From the NCBI RefSeq assembly GCF_033101155.1, contig NZ_JAWMPX010000002.1, forward strand, positions 186,001-250,000: DNA of 64,000 nucleotides, in the 5' to 3' direction. How positions within the stretch are numbered: the stretch's first letter is position 1; each line of letters starts with the position of its first letter. Below the pieces are notes generated by a model. It saw only the letters and a program-made list of their open reading frames with translations, did not search any database and was not told the origin of the DNA. Source of the DNA: Tropicimonas sp033101155 (GTDB taxonomy: Bacteria; Pseudomonadota; Alphaproteobacteria; Rhodobacterales; Rhodobacteraceae). Positions 8,033-16,699 of the stretch are shown in pieces. A program made the translations under genes and the position numbers.

Positions 8033-8605
8033 ATGACAGAACAGTCGGCCCCTCGGGGCATTACGCGGCGCGGCGTCCTTTCGGCGTTCGCAGCCACTGC
8101 GGTTATGGCAGCACCAACCTTCTCCAATGCGGCAGGTTTTCTTCGCGGCGCCGGAGATATCCGGCGGCTGAAGATGTATAATGGCCGCACCGGCGAGACC
8201 ATGGACACGATCTACTGGATCGAAGGTGAATACATCAAGGACGCGATGAGCGAGGTCCATGCATTCATGCGGGACTGGCGTCGCAACGAGGTCAAGACGA
8301 TTGACTTCCGGACCATCGACATCATGGCAGCTTCGCACAACCTGATGGGGACGACAGAGCCCTATACGTTGTTGTCGGGCTATCGGTCGCCCGCGACCAA
8401 CGCGATGCTTCGCTCGCGCTCGCGCGGCGTTGCCAAGAACTCTCTGCATATGCAGGGCCAGGCAGCGGACCTGCAATTGCGGTCGCGTTCCATCTACCAG
8501 ATGGCCAAGGCAGCAAAATCCTGCTCGGGCGGCGGGGTCGGCACCTATCGCGGCTCCAATTTCGTCCACATGGATTGCGGCGCTGTCCGGAGCTGGAACA
8601 GCTGA
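8033..8605 (+). CDS. DUF882 / M15-type murein endopeptidase (MepK-like)
   Basis: Zinc peptidase, 190 residues, of the DUF882/YcbK family, whose E. coli member MepK cuts L,D cross-links in peptidoglycan. A twin-arginine-like leader (TRRGVLSAFAATAVMAA, residues 11-27) directs it to the periplasm. Zinc ligands fit H139 and D146 (LHMQGQAAD) and H179 (FVHMDCG). The ATG at 8033 follows GGCAAGGACCG. It is divergent from a YcbB-type L,D-transpeptidase; E. coli also has ycbB and ycbK side by side, which supports a shared role. Confidence 0.87.
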   Translation: MTEQSAPRGITRRGVLSAFAATAVMAAPTFSNAAGFLRGAGDIRRLKMYNGRTGETMDTIYWIEGEYIKDAMSEVHAFMRDWRRNEVKTIDFRTIDIMAASHNLMGTTEPYTLLSGYRSPATNAMLRSRSRGVAKNSLHMQGQAADLQLRSRSIYQMAKAAKSCSGGGVGTYRGSNFVHMDCGAVRSWNS

Positions 8606-8644
8606 GGCTCCCGCCTACGTATTCGAACCACTCACGACCAGAAG

Positions 8645-8679
8645 ACCACGACCGCGTTTTTGTTGCGGCGTGGTTTTTT
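8645..8679 (+). terminator. Rho-independent terminator after the DUF882 peptidase gene
   Basis: ACCACG-A-CCGC (8645-8655) pairs with GCGG-CGTGGT (8665-8674) with one bulged A, followed by a run of T at 8673-8679 and another at 8682-8687. Confidence 0.85.
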
Positions 8680-9222
8680 GCTTTTTTGAAGCGCGTTTGG
8701 TGGCTGGACGGAAAATGGCGTGCCGGTTCCCGGATCGAGAGCACTTCAAACGTGGAATGAGCAGTTTCCCGACAATTGAGGTGCGCGCTGACTGGCACAG
8801 GGCAGGGGGCCGGTGCCTCTCCATTCGGGCGCGCGGCGCGGTGATTGTTTCCGGACCTCGTTGGGGCACGTTGCAGAAAAGCGCATAGGTCGGGCAGCCA
8901 CTGGCACGGCGCCCGTTGCGGTCGCGGCAAATGTCTTCCCCATCCGCATGGCAAACACAGAGGACCGAAGCCCGGTCCGATACGGATGGCGGGTCTAGCC
9001 TTGCAGCCTCGTTCAAGCTGGATTGCACTGACATCTTGACGGTTGTCGCCCAAAGATTGGGCGCGTAGACCCGAGGTATCGCGGGCTCCCGACCTGTCTG
9101 CCGGGCCCGCCTGAGCGAGACCTGCCATGCCCGGACCCTGTCAAAAACTGCCTGCCTCCCGCGCGTCGCGTCGGCAGGCACCGCGCTCGACAGACCGGCC
9201 CCAAAACGAACGGTAGCCGCCC
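8680..9222. other. Gene-free stretch upstream of ubiT
   Basis: About 540 bases. ORFs exist on both strands (for example one of 188 codons on minus over 8615-9181) but none resembles a protein family or has typical composition. An 8-bp hairpin TGCCTGCC (9149-9156)/GGCAGGCA (9173-9180) lies 43 bases before ubiT, with no T-run. CTTGACGGTTGTCGC near 9036 resembles half of an FNR-type box (TTGAC-N4-GTCAA), which would suit anaerobic ubiTUV genes, but the second half is poor. Confidence 0.45.
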
Positions 9223-9759
9223 ATGTTGAACATCCTGCCCGGACCTCTCGCGCGCCGCTTGCCGCCTCCCTCAGAGCTGCCTGTGCCGCTGCTGCCGCTG
9301 CAACCGGTTTTCTACCGCATCGTCCGCCGCGTCGCCGCCAAGCATCCCGAGCTTTTCGAGCGCCTCGGCAAGCACCAGCGCACCGATTTCATTATTGATG
9401 TCAAGGACTTCCCCTTCGCGCTGCATCTGCGCCCCTTCCCGCCGGCGCTGATCCTGCGCGCGGTGCGCCGCGAGCGCCTGCCGAAACACCAGGCTGCGAT
9501 TGCCGGCGATTTCCGCACGCTGCTGCGCATGCTCGGGGCCGAGGAAGATGGCGACGCGATCTTCTTTTCCCGAGAGCTCGTGATCTCCGGCGACACGGAG
9601 GCCATCGTCACGCTTCGCAACGCGATGGACGATGTCGAAGGCTCCATTGCCGAGGACGTGGCCGAGATGTTTGGCCCGCCGGGCAAGGCGGCACTCGCGC
9701 GGCTCAACGCCATGGCCGAAGGGCCCAATTCGGAAGGAGATTCCCATGATAACGGGTGA
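9223..9759 (+). CDS. ubiT: Ubiquinone anaerobic biosynthesis accessory factor UbiT
   Basis: SCP2-type lipid-binding protein, 178 residues, predicted to carry ubiquinone intermediates for oxygen-independent hydroxylation. The SCP2 domain occupies about 45-150 (KHQRTDFIIDVKDFPFALHLRP through the FFSRELVISGDTEA block). Identity is supported mainly by context: the 3' end overlaps ubiU by 14 bases and ubiV follows, the diagnostic ubiTUV trio. The ATG follows a weak site (ACGGTAGCC). Confidence 0.86.
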   Translation: MLNILPGPLARRLPPPSELPVPLLPLQPVFYRIVRRVAAKHPELFERLGKHQRTDFIIDVKDFPFALHLRPFPPALILRAVRRERLPKHQAAIAGDFRTLLRMLGAEEDGDAIFFSRELVISGDTEAIVTLRNAMDDVEGSIAEDVAEMFGPPGKAALARLNAMAEGPNSEGDSHDNG

Positions 9760-10756
9760 TGTCGTTGGCGAACTCGTCTGTCCCGCCGGTACGCCGGCGT
9801 CGCTGCGCACGGCTGTCGATGCCGGCGCCGATTCCATTTATTGCGGCTTTCAGAACGCCACCAATGCACGCAACTTCCCGGGGCTGAACTTCACGCCCAG
9901 AGAGCTGGCCGGGGCCGTGGACTACGCCCATCAACGCGGCTCGAACGTGTTGCTGGCGCTGAACTCCTACCCGCCTGCCGGCAAGTTCGACCTCTGGCGC
10001 GAGGCCGCCGATCTCGGCGCCGAGCTTGATGTCGATGCCTATATCGTCGCCGATATGGGCGTTGCCCGCTACATCTCCGAGAAACACCCCGACCGGCGGC
10101 TGCATCTCTCGGTTCAGGCCGCCGCCGCCAGTCCGGACGCAATCAATTACTATGTGCGCGAATTCGGTGTGAAGCGGATCGTGCTGCCGCGCATCCTGAC
10201 CATCCCGGAGATCCATGAGATCAAGGCCGAGATCGATTGCGAGATCGAGACCTTCATCTTCGGCAACCACGGCCTGATGGTCGAGGGACGCTGCTCTTTG
10301 ACCAATTACGCCACCGGGCTGTCGACCAATATGGACGGCGTCTGCTCGCCAGCCCACCTCGTCGAATATGTCAAAGACAGCGAGGGCAACATGTCCACCC
10401 AGCTCGGCGGCTACACGATCGACCGGTTCGGGCCGCAGGAAAGTGCGGGCTACCCGACGATCTGCAAGGGGCGCTATTGCAACGAGGTTCAGCCGGACGG
10501 CTACTACGCCTTCGAAGAGCCGATCTCGCTCAACCTTTCCAAGCTGCTGCCGGACCTTATGGAGGCCGGCGTGACCGCCTTCAAGATCGAGGGCCGCCAG
10601 CGCAGCCGCGCCTATGTCCGCAAGGTTGTCTCTGCTTTCCGCGCGGCGGTGGACGATGTCCGTGCCGGGCGCGATCCAAAACTGGCCGATCTGGTCGCCC
10701 TCACCGAGGGGCAGAAACAGACCGAAGGCGCCTTCAAGACCAAGAAATGGCGGTGA
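9746..10756 (+). CDS. ubiU: U32-family protein UbiU
   Basis: 336-residue U32 'peptidase' family protein that with UbiV performs O2-independent ring hydroxylation in ubiquinone synthesis, using a 4Fe-4S cluster. The N-terminal ELVCPAGTPASL motif is typical of U32. Candidate cluster ligands are C183, C200, C240 and C245 (EGRCSLTNY, DGVCSPAH, TICKGRYC). The ATG at 9746 has GGAAGGAGA upstream and overlaps the end of ubiT, so a longer in-frame start at 9632 is rejected. ubiV begins five bases after the stop. Confidence 0.92.
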   Translation: MITGDVVGELVCPAGTPASLRTAVDAGADSIYCGFQNATNARNFPGLNFTPRELAGAVDYAHQRGSNVLLALNSYPPAGKFDLWREAADLGAELDVDAYIVADMGVARYISEKHPDRRLHLSVQAAAASPDAINYYVREFGVKRIVLPRILTIPEIHEIKAEIDCEIETFIFGNHGLMVEGRCSLTNYATGLSTNMDGVCSPAHLVEYVKDSEGNMSTQLGGYTIDRFGPQESAGYPTICKGRYCNEVQPDGYYAFEEPISLNLSKLLPDLMEAGVTAFKIEGRQRSRAYVRKVVSAFRAAVDDVRAGRDPKLADLVALTEGQKQTEGAFKTKKWR

Positions 10757-10761
10757 TAGCG

Positions 10762-11685
10762 ATGAAACCACGTCTGACACTCGGCCCCGTTCAGTATTTC
10801 TGGGATGCCGATACCAAGCGCGACTTCTATGCCCGCATCGCTGATGAGGCGCCGGTGGACACGGTCTATCTTGGCGAGAATGTCTGCTCCAAGCGCCAGC
10901 CCTTCTTCGACCAGCATATCGAGGAGGTCGCCGAGCGGCTGACCCGCGGCGGCAAACGCGTCGTGCATTCCGGGCTCGCCGAGGTGATGCTCAAGCGCGA
11001 ACGCAAGTCCTGCGCGGACATGGCCGAGCAGGATATGCTCGAAATCGAGGTCAACAACGCCGCTGGCCTCTTCCACCTGCCCGAAGGCAAGCCGCATCGC
11101 GTCGGCCCCTACATGAACGCCTATGGCGAGGAGACCATTGCCTGGATGGTGTCGAAAGGTGCCACCCATGTGACCGTACCGACCGAATTGCCGGGCAGCT
11201 CCGTCGAGGTGCTGGCGAAATCGGCCGCGGAGTTGGGGATCGGGCTGGAGGTGCAGGTCTTTGGCCGCGCCTGCCTCGCGACCTCGGCGCGGTGCTACCA
11301 TGCCCGCGCCTATGGGCGGACCAAGGACAATTGCCAGTTTGTCTGCGAAGAACATGCAGACGGCATGGAGCTGAACACTCGCGACGGGCAGAGCTTCCTG
11401 CGGGTGAACGGTATCCAGACCTTGTCGCATTCTTACGTGAACCTCTTCGCGGAAGTGCCTGCGATGGCGGCGATGGGGGTCACGGATCTCCGGTTGATGC
11501 CGCAAGAGACAGATATGGTCGAGGTGGCGCGGATCTTCGACGATATCCGCGACGGGCGAATCGAGATGGCCGCCGCCGAGGCACGTTTCGAAACGCTGAA
11601 CTTCGCCGCCCCGCTCTCCAACGGCTTCTGGCATGGCGAGGCCGGGCATCGCCGGATCACCGCCAAGGCGGCCGCACTGGCCTGA
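10762..11685 (+). CDS. ubiV: U32-family protein UbiV
   Basis: 307 residues, partner of UbiU in the anaerobic ubiquinone hydroxylase. C42, C178, C191 and C195 occupy the places of the four cluster ligands known in E. coli UbiV (39, 180, 193, 197); an extra Cys lies at 171. Start at 10762 is preferred: GGTGA precedes it and it follows the ubiU stop by five bases. An ATG at 10747 in the same frame would overlap ubiU by ten bases. Two small hairpins (11713-11731 and 11738-11753) fill the gap to the next gene. Confidence 0.92.
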   Translation: MKPRLTLGPVQYFWDADTKRDFYARIADEAPVDTVYLGENVCSKRQPFFDQHIEEVAERLTRGGKRVVHSGLAEVMLKRERKSCADMAEQDMLEIEVNNAAGLFHLPEGKPHRVGPYMNAYGEETIAWMVSKGATHVTVPTELPGSSVEVLAKSAAELGIGLEVQVFGRACLATSARCYHARAYGRTKDNCQFVCEEHADGMELNTRDGQSFLRVNGIQTLSHSYVNLFAEVPAMAAMGVTDLRLMPQETDMVEVARIFDDIRDGRIEMAAAEARFETLNFAAPLSNGFWHGEAGHRRITAKAAALA

Positions 11686-11768
11686 TCTGCCGCCCAAGGC
11701 GATGTTTTTCATGGACAGTCCCTGTCTGTCCGGCTCTTGTCGGAGTCGCGACAACAAAGGGGGCGTTC

Positions 11769-13031
11769 ATGGCGCGCAAGGAACTATCGGCCGAGGATTG
11801 CAACGCATTGACCGAGAAGGCCATCGCGGCCTTTGACGCGGCTGACTATGCACTGGCCGCCAAACTGGCACGCCGGGCTGCAAAGGGCGCGCCGGGTCTC
11901 GAGGACGCGGCGCGGCTGGTGATCCTGCTGAACGAGTTGGGCGAGGACAATCCGGCCGGGCGACTCCGCGCTCAGATCATGGAGCGGATCGAGTCCGACG
12001 CGTTAGGGGCCGAGGTCGATGCGGCGACACTGGCGACACTCGGGGATTTCGCCCTGTCCCTCGGCGACGAGGACAAGGCCGAGGCGCTCCTGACGCGTGC
12101 TCATGAGATGGCGGATACGCATGGGAAGGCAGAGGGACTTCTCTTGATCATGCTGCTGCCGCGCGGCGAAATTCGGCGCCTGCTGGAGATCTGGACCCTC
12201 TATGTCGACCGCTGCGAGCCGGACCAGAAGGGCAAGGCGGTGCTCACTCTCGTTCTGGCGCTTGCGCATTTCGAGCAGCGCGACCAGGCGCGCGCGGTGC
12301 TGGACATGGCCCGCCCCATTTTGGACGATGGCACCTATGAGAAAGCGATCGAGGAGATCTTTGGTGACGGGCCGCAGCAGAACCAGCGCGAGATGGCCGC
12401 AGAACTCTTCGACAGTTTTGCCAGCACCTATGACCGGAACCTGAAATCGATCGGCAATAACGGCCCGCAGATGATCTGCCGGATGTTCGACATGATCGGG
12501 ATCGGCCCTGGGGCCGAGCTATCGGTGCTCGATGCGGGTTGCGGCACCGGTCTTTGCGCGCCGCTGTTGCGCCCCTATGCGCGCCACATCCATGGCTGCG
12601 ATGTCTCGGTCCAGATGCTTGAACTGTGCAAGCACAAGGGTGCCTATGACCTTCTGACGCGGACGGATCTCAACACCGCGCCGACCTATCCCGAAGGGCC
12701 GTTCGACCTCGTCGTCTCCGGCGATGTGCTGGTCTATTTCCAGGATGTCATGGACGTTTTCAGGAACATAGCCGACGTTCTTCGTCCGGGTGGCTGGTTC
12801 GTCTTCACCATAGAAGACGCGATGGATCTGGCGCCGGACACGGGTGTTCTGCGGCGCAGCTCCGGCCGCTACGCGCACACGCTCGACCATATTTCCGAGA
12901 AGCTGGCAGAGGCCGGGCTGTCGCGTCCGAAGGCAGAATTCGCCGCTAATTTGCGCCATGAATATCGCCAGCCGATCCAGGGCCGCGCCATCGCCGCACA
13001 GAAACTTGCGATTCTCGGCGCGTCGGGCTGA
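11769..13031 (+). CDS. TPR-like/SAM-dependent methyltransferase fusion protein
   Basis: 420 residues. Residues 1-195 are a helical repeat region of TPR character (AADYALAAKLARRAAKGAP; later LGDEDKAEALLTRAHEMA). Residues 205-415 form a class I methyltransferase: FDSFASTYDRNL at 213-224, SAM-binding motif I VLDAGCGTGLC at 253-263, and GDVLVYFQDV in the post-motif region. It resembles the TPR-methyltransferase group COG4976, whose substrates are unknown. It starts 83 bases after ubiV on the same strand and might be co-transcribed, so a link to quinone metabolism is possible but unproven. Confidence 0.8.
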   Translation: MARKELSAEDCNALTEKAIAAFDAADYALAAKLARRAAKGAPGLEDAARLVILLNELGEDNPAGRLRAQIMERIESDALGAEVDAATLATLGDFALSLGDEDKAEALLTRAHEMADTHGKAEGLLLIMLLPRGEIRRLLEIWTLYVDRCEPDQKGKAVLTLVLALAHFEQRDQARAVLDMARPILDDGTYEKAIEEIFGDGPQQNQREMAAELFDSFASTYDRNLKSIGNNGPQMICRMFDMIGIGPGAELSVLDAGCGTGLCAPLLRPYARHIHGCDVSVQMLELCKHKGAYDLLTRTDLNTAPTYPEGPFDLVVSGDVLVYFQDVMDVFRNIADVLRPGGWFVFTIEDAMDLAPDTGVLRRSSGRYAHTLDHISEKLAEAGLSRPKAEFAANLRHEYRQPIQGRAIAAQKLAILGASG

Positions 13032-13048
13032 TACCGTCTGGCTGCTAT

Positions 13049-13077
13049 GAAAAAGGCCGTCCCTTGCGGAGCGGCCC
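13049..13077 (-). terminator. Terminator of ndk
   Basis: On the minus strand GGCCG and CGGCC (13072-13076/13055-13059) form a stem extended by inner CC/GG pairs, followed by TTTTT (complement of 13050-13054). It lies 25 bases past the ndk stop. Confidence 0.75.
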
Positions 13078-13102
13078 GATCCGTTTCGACATGTGGCGTC
13101 GA

Positions 13103-13525
13103 TCAGCCGACCAGTTCGAGGCCGGAGAAGAAATAGGCGATCTCGACAGCGGCGGTTTCCGGCGCGTCGGAGCCATGCACCGAGTTCTCACCCAGCGACA
13201 GGGCGAATTCCTTGCGGATGGTGCCGTCGGCGGCCTCGGCGGGGTTGGTCGCGCCCATCACTTCGCGGTTCTTCGCGATGGCATCCTCGCCCTCGAGAAC
13301 CTGTACGACGACCGGCTCGGAGATCATGAACGTGGTCAGTTCGTCAAAGAAGGGACGCTCTTTGTGTACGGCATAGAAGACGCCGGCTTGGGCCTTGGTC
13401 ATCTGGATGCGCTTCTGGGCGACGATGCGCAGGCCGGCGGCCTCGAACTTGGAGTTGATGATGCCGGTCAGGTTCCGCTTGGTGGCGTCGGGCTTGATGA
13501 TGGAAAGCGTACGTTCGGTGGCCAT
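13103..13525 (-). CDS. ndk: Nucleoside diphosphate kinase
   Basis: Cytosolic enzyme exchanging gamma-phosphates between nucleoside triphosphates and diphosphates. 140 residues, standard length. The phosphorylated active-site His is H117 in GENSVHGSD; the nucleotide-binding KPDA is at 11-14 and the NPAEA-GTIR stretch at 94-104. The ATG has GGAGA upstream on the minus strand. It is monocistronic by appearance, with its own terminator. Confidence 0.97.
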   Translation of the reverse strand: MATERTLSIIKPDATKRNLTGIINSKFEAAGLRIVAQKRIQMTKAQAGVFYAVHKERPFFDELTTFMISEPVVVQVLEGEDAIAKNREVMGATNPAEAADGTIRKEFALSLGENSVHGSDAPETAAVEIAYFFSGLELVG

Positions 13526-13688
13526 TGGAGGTCTCCCTGGGCGATGTTGGAATTCGATTGCGCCCTAGCATGGGGGGGGCGGGTTGAAAAGCCCCGCAGG
13601 TCCGTGCGAGGCCGTTGACCGAGCGGCGGTTTGCGGTAGGCGCAGAGGAGGCGCAAGCGACGCCGGTGCCTCGCGTCGAATTTCGTGT

Positions 13689-14645
13689 TCAACCCCGCCG
13701 TGGCACAACCTCGTATCCCGGCTCTTCAGGCTCGTCATCGACCATCTCGGCGGGAAAGCCCGGCGCCCGGATGTCGAGACCGGTTACCTCTTCCAGCCGC
13801 TTGATGATATTGGGGGACAGCTCGCGTCCGCCAAACCGCGCCTGTCCATCCTGGAAAATCTGGTTGAGCAGGGGCGAGACCTCCAGCGGAACATCATTGG
13901 CCTCCGCGATGGACTGAAACAGCCCGATATCCTTGTTCACGAGATCCATGGTGAAGGAGATGTCCCGCGACCCGTTCAGGATGACCTGGCTCTCGGTCTC
14001 GTGGACAAAGGAATTGCCGGACGAGATCCGGATCGCCTCGTAGGTGGTCGCAAGATCCATCCCCGCCGCCTTCGAGACCACCAGCGCCTCGCAGAGGGTC
14101 ACAAGGTTGGCTGTCGCGAGGTAGTTGGTCATCACCTTGAGCACAGAGGCCGTGCCGATCTCGCCGGTGTGCAACACCCGCCGGCCAAGCGTCGTCAGCA
14201 CCGGCAGGATGCGGTCGAAGGTTTCCCGGTCGCAGCCTGCGAAAATCGCGATATTGCCGGTATCCGCCCGGTGACAGCCCCCCGAGACCGGGCATTCCAC
14301 CGCCGCGGCGCCCGTCGCGCGGACCTTTTCTGCGATCCGGGCGACCTCGGAAGCATCCGTGGTCGACATCTCCGCCCAGATCTTGCCGGGCCCAAGCGCC
14401 TCCAACAGCCCCTCCGGCCCTTCGATCACCGCCGAACAGGCCGCAGGAGACGGCAGGCAGGTGATCAACAGCTCGCAGTCCTGCGCCATCCGGGCGGGGC
14501 TGTCGCCGGGTTTCGCACCAAGCTCGACGAAAGGCGCCATCGCCTCCGGGTCAAGGTCGCGTACGGTCAGGTCATGTCCGTTTCGAAGAAGGCTGCCCGC
14601 CAATTTGCCGCCGACATTGCCCAGCCCGATGAATCCGATCTTCAT
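13689..14645 (-). CDS. 3-hydroxyisobutyrate dehydrogenase-family NAD(P) oxidoreductase
   Basis: 318-residue beta-hydroxyacid dehydrogenase. The Rossmann motif GLGNVG is at 7-12, the substrate-binding stretch CPVSGGCHRADTG at 118-130 (family consensus DAPVSGG, here with Cys replacing Asp-Ala), and the catalytic Lys is K170 followed by NY at 174-175. The protein is about 20 residues longer than usual because of an acidic C-terminal tail (MVDDEPEEPGYEV). No neighbour indicates the substrate; valine catabolism, tartronate semialdehyde reduction and gamma-hydroxybutyrate metabolism are all possible. Confidence 0.85.
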   Translation of the reverse strand: MKIGFIGLGNVGGKLAGSLLRNGHDLTVRDLDPEAMAPFVELGAKPGDSPARMAQDCELLITCLPSPAACSAVIEGPEGLLEALGPGKIWAEMSTTDASEVARIAEKVRATGAAAVECPVSGGCHRADTGNIAIFAGCDRETFDRILPVLTTLGRRVLHTGEIGTASVLKVMTNYLATANLVTLCEALVVSKAAGMDLATTYEAIRISSGNSFVHETESQVILNGSRDISFTMDLVNKDIGLFQSIAEANDVPLEVSPLLNQIFQDGQARFGGRELSPNIIKRLEEVTGLDIRAPGFPAEMVDDEPEEPGYEVVPRRG

Positions 14646-14799
14646 GACGTTTCCCTTTCCGTCGCCTCACCGCGCCAGATTGCGCAGGGGGAAACCGAGC
14701 GCAACCGCCAATCCGCGACACGCCTTTGTCGGCTTCGGTATGCCGCCGAATACAGAGAAATCCTTTTACAGCTTCGATTTCAGCCGCTTATCTGGCGTC

Positions 14800-16098
14800 A
14801 TGACAGGTTCTTCGATCTCCACGCTTGCCGACCATCCGAGCCGCTATGACCTTGCGGGCGAGATGCATGCGCGACCCTTTCCGGCCTGCGCCGCGCCCGG
14901 ACATGTCTTCTTCCTGGCGCTGAAGCCGCCGAAAAACGCCGCCGCCCGCGACCGAACCGCTGATCGTGCCCATCTGATTGCATTGCTGGACCGTTTCGGC
15001 GCGCCGCATCCGAAGCCGGGGGCGACGCATTGGTTCGGCGATCTGGGCCGGCACAAGCTGAAATGGGAATGCCATACGGAGTTCGTGACCTATACGCTCT
15101 TCATCGACGGCCTGGAGCAGCGTGCCTTCGACCCGGCGGAGTACGAGCTGCTGCCGACGGATTGGCTGGCCGAGGCGCCCGGCGCGCGAATAAGCTCGGC
15201 GCTGATCCGGATCGAGACACATGAGGGCGAGGCCACGCCGATCTCGGAGCGGCTCTCGGCCTGGTTCGTGCCGGAAAGTGTCGCGTCGGCGCGGGTGCTT
15301 GACGATGCCGCGATTCTTGCGGGCGATTTCCGCATCGATACGGCCGGGCATATGCGCTTTACCATGTTCGTCCGGCCCGGCCATGGAATGCGGCGCATCG
15401 GGCGGATCGTTCAGCGGCTGACCGAGATCGAGATCTACAAGACCATGGCGCTCCTGGGTATGCAGCGCGCCCGCGCTCTGGACCGGCAGATGGGCGAGAT
15501 CGATGCCCGGCTCTCCGGCCTCATGGACGACCTGGCGGGCGAAAGCGCGCCAGCGGAGGAAACGCTCGACCGGCTGCTCGGGATTTCGGCCGAGTTGGAA
15601 GGGCTGCTGGCCGGTGCCGAGTTCCGTTTCGGCGCGACGGGCGCCTATGAGGCGATCGTGCATGACCGGATCGCGGTGCTGCGCGAGGCCCGCCTCGACG
15701 GCCGTCAGACATTCAGCGAATTCATGATGCGCCGCTTCGACCCGGCCATGCGAACTGTCCGCGCGACCGAGGCGCGGCTGCGCGCGATGGCAGAACGCGC
15801 GGCCCGCGCCGGGGATCTGCTGCGAACGCGGGTCGATGTGGCCCGACAGGCGCAGAACCAGCGACTGCTGGAAAGCATGGACCGTCGCGCGGACCTCGCG
15901 CTGCGCTTGCAGGAGACCGTCGAAGGGCTTTCCGTGGTTGCTATCAGCTATTATGCGCTGAACCTGGCAAGCTACGCAGTCTATCCGTTCCTGGCGCCGC
16001 TCGGGCTGTCGAAGGGCATTGCAACGGCCCTCTTGCTGCCGGTGGTTGTGCTGGGGGTGTTTTTCATGGTCCGAAGGATTCGCAAGGGCGTGCATTGA
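14800..16098 (+). CDS. DUF3422 family membrane-anchored protein
   Basis: 432 residues. The N-terminal LAGEMHARPFP (about 17-27) is the DUF3422 hallmark. The middle is soluble and mixed; residues 210-370 are helical with coiled-coil character; two hydrophobic segments near the C-terminus (about 377-397 and 402-422) anchor the protein in the inner membrane with a short basic tail. ATG 14800 is chosen because the conserved region begins shortly after it, but neither it nor an in-frame ATG at 14740 has a good ribosome site. Function of the family is unknown. Confidence 0.83.
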   Translation: MTGSSISTLADHPSRYDLAGEMHARPFPACAAPGHVFFLALKPPKNAAARDRTADRAHLIALLDRFGAPHPKPGATHWFGDLGRHKLKWECHTEFVTYTLFIDGLEQRAFDPAEYELLPTDWLAEAPGARISSALIRIETHEGEATPISERLSAWFVPESVASARVLDDAAILAGDFRIDTAGHMRFTMFVRPGHGMRRIGRIVQRLTEIEIYKTMALLGMQRARALDRQMGEIDARLSGLMDDLAGESAPAEETLDRLLGISAELEGLLAGAEFRFGATGAYEAIVHDRIAVLREARLDGRQTFSEFMMRRFDPAMRTVRATEARLRAMAERAARAGDLLRTRVDVARQAQNQRLLESMDRRADLALRLQETVEGLSVVAISYYALNLASYAVYPFLAPLGLSKGIATALLLPVVVLGVFFMVRRIRKGVH

Positions 16099-16125
16099 GC
16101 AGATACCGCAGGGTCGCCCGGATTC

Positions 16126-16171
16126 TTGACGTCCAAGAGATTGTAACTGTTTCGGAATGGTCCTACGAAAC
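16126..16171 (+). promoter_or_regulatory. Promoter region and possible autoregulatory dyad of the MarR gene
   Basis: A TTGACG -35-like element lies at 16126-16131. Just before the ATG, GTTTCG (16149-16154) and CGAAAC (16166-16171) form a perfect 6-base inverted repeat with 11-base spacer, ending five bases from the start codon, where a MarR autorepressor could bind. Confidence 0.35.
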
Positions 16172-16176
16172 GGGTC

Positions 16177-16677
16177 ATGGTGGTTGATATCTCAGAGCGT
16201 CCGAAGATGACGAAAAACGGTCCGGCGGAATTGTCGGGGCTGTATTTGCAGGTCGCCGCGCGTGTCGCGCAACGATTGAACGCTGCGGGCCTGGGCGACA
16301 CTGCGGTCCAGCCGCCCTATCTCTGCGTCCTGATCCTTCTCCAGCGGTATCCGGGCATCCGTCAAGGGAGTTGCGCGGAACTGCTGGGCCATGATCCCAC
16401 GACCTTCGGGCGGTATGTGGACCGGCTCGTGCGCGATGGGTACGTGCATCGCGAGGTTCCGGCCACGGACAGGCGCGCGATCAGCCTTGAGCTGACGCCC
16501 GCAGGGGCAGCGGTGATGACCGGCTGCAACCCGGCGCTGGCTGCGCTGGATGCGGATGCGCGGCGGCGGATGGGAGATGCGGATTGGGAGAAGCTGTCAG
16601 AGCTTCTCGAACGCTTCCTTGACGTCTATGATCACCCCTTGCCGCCGCTTCGCAGAGACGGGCTGGCGTCGCTCTGA
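16177..16677 (+). CDS. MarR-family transcriptional regulator
   Basis: 166-residue winged-helix regulator. The recognition region (SCAELLGHDPTTFGRYVDRLVRDGYVHRE) spans about 64-92 and the wing carries ATDRRAISLELTPAG, the MarR consensus. It ends 22 bases before an M20 amidohydrolase gene on the same strand, so the pair likely form an operon in which the regulator responds to the hydrolase substrate or product, probably an aromatic or acylated amino acid. A dyad before its start may be its operator. Confidence 0.88.
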   Translation: MVVDISERPKMTKNGPAELSGLYLQVAARVAQRLNAAGLGDTAVQPPYLCVLILLQRYPGIRQGSCAELLGHDPTTFGRYVDRLVRDGYVHREVPATDRRAISLELTPAGAAVMTGCNPALAALDADARRRMGDADWEKLSELLERFLDVYDHPLPPLRRDGLASL

Positions 16678-16699
16678 ACCGCGCAGGAAAGGCCAGATA

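Noticed and set aside
9030..9050. FNR box upstream of ubiT
   Set aside because: Only one half (TTGAC) is good; the second half departs at both outer bases, so it is noted in the region entry but not called.
8615..9181. 188-codon minus-strand gene before ubiT
   Set aside because: No ribosome site, no family resemblance, overlaps a terminator, and its residue composition is that of a random GC-rich frame.
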